DNA of 64,000 nucleotides, from positions 70,019 to 134,018 of the forward strand of contig JAGOLX010000005.1 in assembly GCA_017993835.1 (NCBI GenBank), read 5' to 3'. The stretch comes from Phycisphaerae bacterium (GTDB taxonomy: Bacteria > Planctomycetota > Phycisphaerae > Sedimentisphaerales > Anaerobacaceae). Positions 59,368 to 64,000 of the stretch are shown piece by piece; position 1 is the stretch's first letter, and each line of letters starts with the position of its first letter. The notes below the pieces were generated by a model. It was not told the origin of the DNA. It did not search any database and saw only the letters and a list, made by a program, of their open reading frames with translations. The position numbers and the translations under genes were made by a program.

Positions 59368-60225
59368 TCACACGATGGATCGTGAAGCGTCTCGGCTGGA
59401 GGCCGTGCCGCTCGTCGCTCGTCTCTCGTCGTTCGCCGCGACGCCGCAAGGCGGTATCTTCTCTTCGTTCGCAGTGACGCCGTAAGGCGTTATCTCTGGA
59501 AGTCTGGAGTGTGAGGTTTGAAGTGTGAAGTCAGACGGGCCACCGCCCAAGGCCTGACAGGTCGCACCTGCCGTTCCCTCCGGCGATGGTTGTGCGCCAA
59601 ACGAACCCAATTCCACCCCTGCCACGGCCTCCTGATCCGTCGGAGGGGCGTTTTCCAAACGGGCAGCTTCCCCAGGCCCGGCCGTCGTGCGCACCTCCCG
59701 TTCCCGGCGCAGCTCCGCCATCGTGCGGTACAGGCTGCTCTCGATTCGCCGTTCGTACATCAGCAGCCGGTCCAGGACCCGCGCCTCCGCGAAGTCCTCG
59801 ACGACCAGCTTGCCCAGAGCAGCGTTCTCATCCACCACGCCGGCGATGCCCCTATCCCACTCGCTGCCCTTGATCTGCTTCCACTCTTCGAGCCGGGCCT
59901 CCAGCAGCGGTTCCGGCTCCCCATCGTCCAGCGCCGCAGACGCCGCGTTCTGGAGCCGCTCGGCCCTTTGCAGCCGCCAGGAGAGCCCGACGACCCGCTC
60001 CGCGAGCATCGTTTCCACCGCTCCGGCCGGCGCCAGCTCCTGGAGCATCCCCTCCCGATAGAGCTCGAATTCCTCCGGGTCTTCCCCTGCGATGACCGCC
60101 TCCCGCGCCAAGAGGCCATGCTTGGTGGCGTTCTGGGAGGCCCTCTCCTTGCCTTCCGGCGTACGCGGACCCGTGGACCTCTGGGCATTCAAACGATTCG
60201 CCTGGATCTGTGCAACGCTTGCCAT
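59368..60225 (-). CDS. Hypothetical protein with N-terminal ANRLNAQRSTGPRTPEGK motif
   Basis: A 285-residue protein. The first 45 residues (QANRLNAQRSTGPRTPEGK, ASQNATKHGLLAREAV) match a widespread planctomycete family of unknown function. A long charged helical region follows (EFELYREGMLQE to LMYERRIESSLYRTMAELRRE, about 55-190) and could be coiled coil. The last ~60 residues are low-complexity and include PYGVTANEEK and PPCGVAANDE, which are translated dispersed repeats, so the natural C-terminus has been replaced or extended by repeat sequence. The ATG at 60225 has GGAGGG at 6 bases. Function is unknown. Confidence 0.75.
   Translation of the reverse strand: MASVAQIQANRLNAQRSTGPRTPEGKERASQNATKHGLLAREAVIAGEDPEEFELYREGMLQELAPAGAVETMLAERVVGLSWRLQRAERLQNAASAALDDGEPEPLLEARLEEWKQIKGSEWDRGIAGVVDENAALGKLVVEDFAEARVLDRLLMYERRIESSLYRTMAELRREREVRTTAGPGEAARLENAPPTDQEAVAGVELGSFGAQPSPEGTAGATCQALGGGPSDFTLQTSHSRLPEITPYGVTANEEKIPPCGVAANDERRATSGTASSRDASRSIV
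59430..59495. repeat. Two copies of a short dispersed repeat inside a coding end
   Basis: CGTTCGCCGCGACGCCGCAA and TTCGCAGTGACGCCGTAAGG are copies of the CGTTCGCAGTGACGCC-GTAAGGCGTTAT repeat also seen near 11.5 and 18.16 kb. Confidence 0.6.
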
Positions 60226-60568
60226 ACTGAGCCCTCCGAGTTTCTGATTTACGATTCGCGATTTACGATTTGTGGCTCGCCAACACTTCGCCACGAATGT
60301 ATATTATACCATAGGCGTCAGACGGTTCAACAATAATACAACAAACCGCACAGATATTCCGTGGCGCGTAAACCCTGCTCCCACCGGGATTAACGAAACA
60401 CGACGGGAAGAACAGGGTCACACGGAGTCACAGAAGCACGAAAGAGAGGGCTCTGGAAGGCTCAGGGAGACTTCGTGGCTCCGTGTGAGGACCTGCTCCG
60501 ACGAGGAGTTGCGCGTGCGTGCAGAGACGATATGCCTGGCGCACACTGTTCGCGGGTCAAGGAAGCGT
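60226..60568. other. Intergenic region with A/T-rich repeat
   Basis: Contains GATTTACGATTCGCGATTTA near 60245 (dispersed repeat, also at 29.69 kb) and an A/T-rich stretch. No gene or terminator is supported. Confidence 0.4.
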
Positions 60569-60868
60569 CTACAGCGTTCTGCGGCGCAGGCAGCCGACGA
60601 GACTGGCGCCGAGCAGCGTGAGCAGGGCGGCGCCGGGGACGGGGACGGTGGGCGGGACGCCCGTGCCCTCCAGGAGCAGGAACGCGACGGGGCCGGGCGG
60701 AAGGACCGAATCATTACTCTGAATGAACAGATAGGCCCGGTCATCGCCCGGGGCCAGCGGCGTGAAGATCACGTCGACGAAGTCATGACTGCCAGGCGGG
60801 CTTGCCACAGGGAGGATCGGATGTGTAGCGGGATCGAAGGAGAATGCCCCCAGGGTCCGCTGTTTCAT
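60569..60868 (-). pseudogene. C-terminal remnant of a PEP-CTERM-sorted protein
   Basis: A frame of 99 codons ends with a PEP-CTERM-like tail: VPVPGAALLTLLGASLVGCL then RRRTL. This is the proline-containing motif, a hydrophobic helix and basic residues recognised by exosortase. The preceding part (DVIFTPLAPGDDRAYLFIQS) is a beta-sandwich end. No signal peptide or start site precedes it, and it overlaps the end of the acetyltransferase gene by four bases, so it is a truncated leftover rather than an intact gene. No exosortase gene is in the window. Confidence 0.6.
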
Positions 60869-61704
60869 CTGTCACGTCGCCGGCGCTGCGGTTGACGCTG
60901 AGCGGAGCCGCTCGCGGACCCGCGATAGCCTCGATGCGATGGTTCGGCATTCTCGCGCATGATGTTCCTGAATCGCGTTGCACTGATCGGACGCTCGGCG
61001 ATGAGCTTCCCATCGTAGACGATGCTGAACACGCCATAGGGCGTTGGAAGCTCCCTGGATTCCTTGGCGTTCCCGACTCGAACCACTTTTGTCTTCAGGC
61101 CCAGCGATCTGGACGCCTCCGCAATGTCCTTTACGCACTTCGCAATCATCGGGCACTGATCGGCAGCCAGGATCGTCAGGCCCTTCCTGTACTTCCTCAA
61201 TGGTCGCTCCCTGTCAACGATGAAACGAGGATCAGGGGCTGCTCTCTGGAACTTCTTGACGAGCAGCTCGTAGGGAGGGATGCGGTCCACCGAGACGAAA
61301 CCCGCCTTGAGGAACAAATCGCTTCCCGCCATGAAACTGTCGGAACTGGTCACCACGGCGACCCCTCGGCACTTGCTCTTCTTCGCGTCCCTCAGGCAGC
61401 TATCCAGGAGGAGGGACCCAAGCCCTTTCCCCGTGTGTTCGCTGTGGACCATCAGGCAATGGATGACAAGGTACCCCTCCGCCTCGACGGGTCTCCACGC
61501 ATGACGGCCAGGGGCGTACTCGATCATCCCGATATCGCCGAATTCGCGCGAGCGGAGCACTTTGAACCTCAGGCCTTCCGCGTAGCATTTCTTGAGCCAG
61601 TCCAACTTGCGACGACGTCCCTCGTTCTTGCCGCTCTTGTAGCGGCAGACGCTGCAGCCGTCGATGTTGTCGGCATTCGTGTCGATGACTTGGTAGTCGT
61701 TCAT
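60865..61704 (-). CDS. GNAT acetyltransferase with YoaP C-terminal domain
   Basis: A 279-residue protein. The first half is a GNAT fold: IEYAPGRHAWRPV, GYLVIHCLMVHSEHTGKGLGSLLLDSC (acetyl-CoA loop) and GVAVVTSSDSFMAGSDLFLKAGF. The second half matches the YoaP domain: YRKGLTILAADQCPMIAKCV and PTPYGVFSIVYDGKLIAERP, with ISATRFRNIM. The N-terminus has cysteines (DGCSVCRYK). The ATG at 61704 was chosen over a longer polar start; the ribosome site is weak. The C-terminal end is Arg-rich (QPQRRRRDR) and may be a readthrough of lost sequence. The substrate is unknown. Confidence 0.85.
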   Translation of the reverse strand: MNDYQVIDTNADNIDGCSVCRYKSGKNEGRRRKLDWLKKCYAEGLRFKVLRSREFGDIGMIEYAPGRHAWRPVEAEGYLVIHCLMVHSEHTGKGLGSLLLDSCLRDAKKSKCRGVAVVTSSDSFMAGSDLFLKAGFVSVDRIPPYELLVKKFQRAAPDPRFIVDRERPLRKYRKGLTILAADQCPMIAKCVKDIAEASRSLGLKTKVVRVGNAKESRELPTPYGVFSIVYDGKLIAERPISATRFRNIMRENAEPSHRGYRGSASGSAQRQPQRRRRDR

Positions 61705-62056
61705 GTTGCCGCTCCGATTGGTGGCACAGCGTTTCTGTTCACCCAACCTCGGCGGGCTCCCGAGAGCCGCTCTTCTCCAGCTTCATGTGAGCGAGAGTAT
61801 CCATCTGTCTGCGGCCTGTCAAGCTCCTCGACAATGGCGAGCGAATCAGCGGACACCCGGCGGGAAAGTGGCGGGAAAGCCCGGACTGTCCCCCGCCCCC
61901 CATTGCGGCGGATGGGGAGATTCCGTCGTGTAGGGCGGATTCTGGTTGTCTTCTTGGCGTCGCACTGGTAGCTTGCCCGGCAGGATGCGACCGGCGTGAG
62001 ACGCCATGGCCGGCGCCGGCGCAAGGGATGTCTCGGGTCGCGAAGTGGAGGAATCG

Positions 62057-63448
62057 ATGGGTCCAGGGAAGATCCGGATGGGCGTGGTCTTCGTCTGTTG
62101 CGTTCTGTGCGTGTGTCCGGCGTCCGCGGAGGGCTCCGACCCGAAGCTCTTCACGCTGGACATCGGGCAGACCTGCACAGATGCCTTCGGAGGGGCCGTC
62201 GCCCGGTCGGTGAAGCTTCTCGATGTCGTCGACAGCTACGAGATGGGCTACTGGCAGGGCGGGCTGCGGAAGATCTGCTACAAGTCCACGATCACGCTGG
62301 CCGTGGATGGCGTCGAAGGCACCGTCGGCTGCGGGCCGTTCCATATGCCGGTCGTCATCAACGGTCTGCGAATATGCGGCGAGCTGACCAGGGCCTTCAC
62401 AATCGACAGCACCGCCATCCCGGAGATATCCGAAGCGGTCCTGCTGAGCGCCAAGGACGCGTCGATGCCCTGGTACGAGCCGGGCCGGTTTGCGTTTCCC
62501 ATCAAGGATTACCGATGGGGATGTGCCAACTTCCAGAACGCCTGGCTCGGGTTCCACGACATGTCCAACGGCAAGCTGTACTATCATTACGGCGTCGATC
62601 TGGGCGGGATGTACCCGAAGCACCACAAGCTCGTGTCGATGATCCCGAATGCGGAGGTCCTCACCTACGGCGTCGGCACCTCGATCCGCAATTCCGAATT
62701 CGAGATTCTCTACTACCACATGGTCGACAGTCACTTGAGACAGGACCTCCGCGCGGGCAGCGTTCTCGACCGGGGCCAGATGTTCGGATACCTCGGCAAC
62801 TCCCAGTGCGGCAACGACGCCCACGTGCATATCGACATGCGCTACGTCTCAGACCCCAAGAGGAACATCAACTGCTTCCCGATCCTCGTTCAGGCGTACC
62901 TTGAAGAGTGCGACGAACCGCTGTCGTTCCCGGGACATAAGAGGCATTGCTACGCAGGGGACACCATCGACCTCGAAGGGTCTCTGTCCGTGGCGCCCCT
63001 CGGCAGGAGCATCGCGTCCTACGAATGGACGTTCACGGATGGCTCGAAGGCGGCCGTCGCGAATGTCCGCCGAACCTACCCCACGCGAGGCGCTTATGCG
63101 GAAGAGCTGACGGTGACGGACAGCGCCGGCAAACGTGCGTCGAACTGCGTCATGGTGTTCGTCTACGACCGGGAGAACCCGACGGACGCTCCCTATGCCG
63201 ATTCGCTGAGCCATTTTCCGGTGAGGGGCATCGTGCCGGGGACGCCGGTCGCCATCTACTTCCACGGGCGGAACATGACCTCGAATTTCTCCCTCGATTA
63301 CGGCGACGGCACGGTCGAAACCGCCTCGGACCACGACACGAAAGTGCATTCCTACCTCCGTCCGGCCGAATACACGATCACCTACAGGGGCGACGGTCCC
63401 GGCGGCACAGGAATCTTCCGAAGAAAGATCATCGTGGGCGGCGAATAG
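62057..63448 (+). CDS. Secreted M23-like peptidase fold with PKD domains
   Basis: A 463-residue exported protein; ATG has GGAGG at 5 bases and a signal peptide (MGVVFVCCVLCVCPASA). The middle carries an M23 (lysostaphin-type) zinc peptidase pattern: HYGVD with His177 and Asp181, then HVHID with His256 and His258. M23 enzymes cut peptidoglycan cross-links; the two motifs and the strand pattern between them (VLTYGVGTSIRNS, YYHMVDS, GQMFGYLGNS) fit. The C-terminus has two PKD-like Ig folds (about 310-385, SYEWTFTDGSKAAVANVRRT; and 395-460, FSLDYGDGTVETASDHDTK). The N-terminal region is unknown. Whether it is active or a binding relative is uncertain. Confidence 0.8.
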   Translation: MGPGKIRMGVVFVCCVLCVCPASAEGSDPKLFTLDIGQTCTDAFGGAVARSVKLLDVVDSYEMGYWQGGLRKICYKSTITLAVDGVEGTVGCGPFHMPVVINGLRICGELTRAFTIDSTAIPEISEAVLLSAKDASMPWYEPGRFAFPIKDYRWGCANFQNAWLGFHDMSNGKLYYHYGVDLGGMYPKHHKLVSMIPNAEVLTYGVGTSIRNSEFEILYYHMVDSHLRQDLRAGSVLDRGQMFGYLGNSQCGNDAHVHIDMRYVSDPKRNINCFPILVQAYLEECDEPLSFPGHKRHCYAGDTIDLEGSLSVAPLGRSIASYEWTFTDGSKAAVANVRRTYPTRGAYAEELTVTDSAGKRASNCVMVFVYDRENPTDAPYADSLSHFPVRGIVPGTPVAIYFHGRNMTSNFSLDYGDGTVETASDHDTKVHSYLRPAEYTITYRGDGPGGTGIFRRKIIVGGE

Positions 63449-63532
63449 GAGCAATCGTGGATTCCCTCACAGATGCACGACTTTCTCTCAGCCCTCGTTC
63501 GCGACCCGTGGCACGGGACCGGCGTCGCGCGT

Positions 63533-64000
63533 CTACGTCGAGTCCCGCAACTGGCGTTTGACCGCCTGGGCGTGGATCAGCTCGAAGAGGGCCTTGATGA
63601 ACTCGGGGTCCAGGCCGGCCTTCTGGGCGCGGGCGAGGTGCTCCTCGAGCAGATTATCCCAGCGGGTGATCTGCAGGACCGGGATGCTGTGCTCGTGCTT
63701 GAGCTGGCCGATCTCCTCGACCCACTTCATTCGCTCCGCGAGGTCCTGGATGATCCTGGCGTCCACCTGGCTGATCTCGGCGCGGAGCCGGCCGATCTGG
63801 CGTTTGACGTCGCGGTCGGTGATCGTGCTGTCGCGGACCCTGAGCCGGTCCAGGATTCGACACAGTTCCTCCGGCGTGACCTGCTGCTTCGCGTCGCTCA
63901 GGGCGCGGTCCGGATCGATGTGCGACTCGATGATCAGGCCCTGGATGCCGATATCCATCGCCATCTGCGAGAGCGGCTCGATGAACGCCCGACTGCCCGA
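63533..64000 (-). CDS. DAHP synthase / chorismate mutase, C-terminal part (5' end cut by window edge)
   Basis: 156 codons open to the window edge. The upstream end (AFIEPLSQMAMDIGIQGLII followed by ESHIDPDRALSDAKQQVTP) is the closing part of a type I 3-deoxy-7-phosphoheptulonate synthase barrel. From about residue 70, a chorismate mutase of the AroQ helical type follows: IGRLRAEISQVDARIIQDLAERMKWVEEIGQLK, with the conserved Arg and Lys. The fusion order is that known from bifunctional DAHP synthase/chorismate mutase enzymes, giving the first and a late step of aromatic synthesis in one chain. The start is outside the window. Confidence 0.92.
   Translation of the reverse strand, partial: SGSRAFIEPLSQMAMDIGIQGLIIESHIDPDRALSDAKQQVTPEELCRILDRLRVRDSTITDRDVKRQIGRLRAEISQVDARIIQDLAERMKWVEEIGQLKHEHSIPVLQITRWDNLLEEHLARAQKAGLDPEFIKALFELIHAQAVKRQLRDST

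Noticed and set aside
60272-60895. Plus-strand frame of 207 codons
   Set aside because: Antisense to the PEP-CTERM remnant, with no ribosome site and composition typical of a shadow frame.
1-64000. CRISPR arrays or prophage
   Set aside because: No regularly spaced repeats with unique spacers and no phage structural or integrase genes were seen; the only repeats are dispersed palindromes.

Overview
The window looks like chromosomal DNA from a GC-rich member of the Planctomycetota, most likely a Phycisphaerae-type heterotroph that degrades polysaccharides. The reasons are an ECF sigma factor with a membrane-spanning C-terminal extension, very large secreted proteins built from discoidin, fibronectin-like and LamG modules, a PEP-CTERM remnant, two family-11 polysaccharide lyases, and many short dispersed palindromic repeats between genes. 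The taxonomic call is inference from gene content.

Layout. 1-5.1 kb: homoserine dehydrogenase (cut by the left edge), an ECF sigma factor, an IS1380-type transposase remnant, a Bcr/CflA-like drug exporter and a LOG-family hydrolase. 5.2-15.3 kb: a 1873-residue secreted gingipain-like (C25) protein with a beta-propeller insertion, a DUF486 membrane protein, a secreted PmoA/DUF6807 protein, a SEFIR-domain protein and a secreted propeller-like protein. 15.4-18.4 kb: ftsY and dnaA. 18.4-23.2 kb: a trehalose locus (treT-like gene overlapping an otsA-otsB fusion) and a divergent glycosyltransferase. 23.3-26.9 kb: a membrane-anchored sigma factor and a secreted paralogue of its outer domain. The secreted gene is interrupted by an in-frame TGA that is followed immediately by a SECIS-like hairpin. 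27.0-28.8 kb: a translationally coupled DUF488-DUF488-dual-OB operon. 28.8-34.3 kb: dapA, pdxJ, a type II secretion F protein, a pgsA-like gene, ribBA and a lipoprotein. 34.3-59.3 kb: a carbohydrate-surface region with three giant modular secreted proteins, a truncated fourth, a LacI regulator, two PL11 lyases, an agarase-like hydrolase, an ABC efflux set, tRNA-Gly and a GH5 hydrolase. 59.3-64 kb: a hypothetical gene, a PEP-CTERM remnant, a YoaP-type acetyltransferase, an M23-like/PKD protein and the end of a DAHP synthase/chorismate mutase (cut by the right edge).

How parts work together. The lyases, hydrolases, LacI regulator and binding proteins form a plausible pectin or algal polysaccharide acquisition region. 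The trehalose genes would provide osmolyte synthesis by two routes. The most unusual items are (i) the candidate selenocysteine codon in the sigma-factor partner protein, (ii) a duplicated ~290-nt leader with compensatory base changes, suggesting a structured RNA upstream of secreted-protein genes, and (iii) the C25 protease domain split by FG-GAP repeats.
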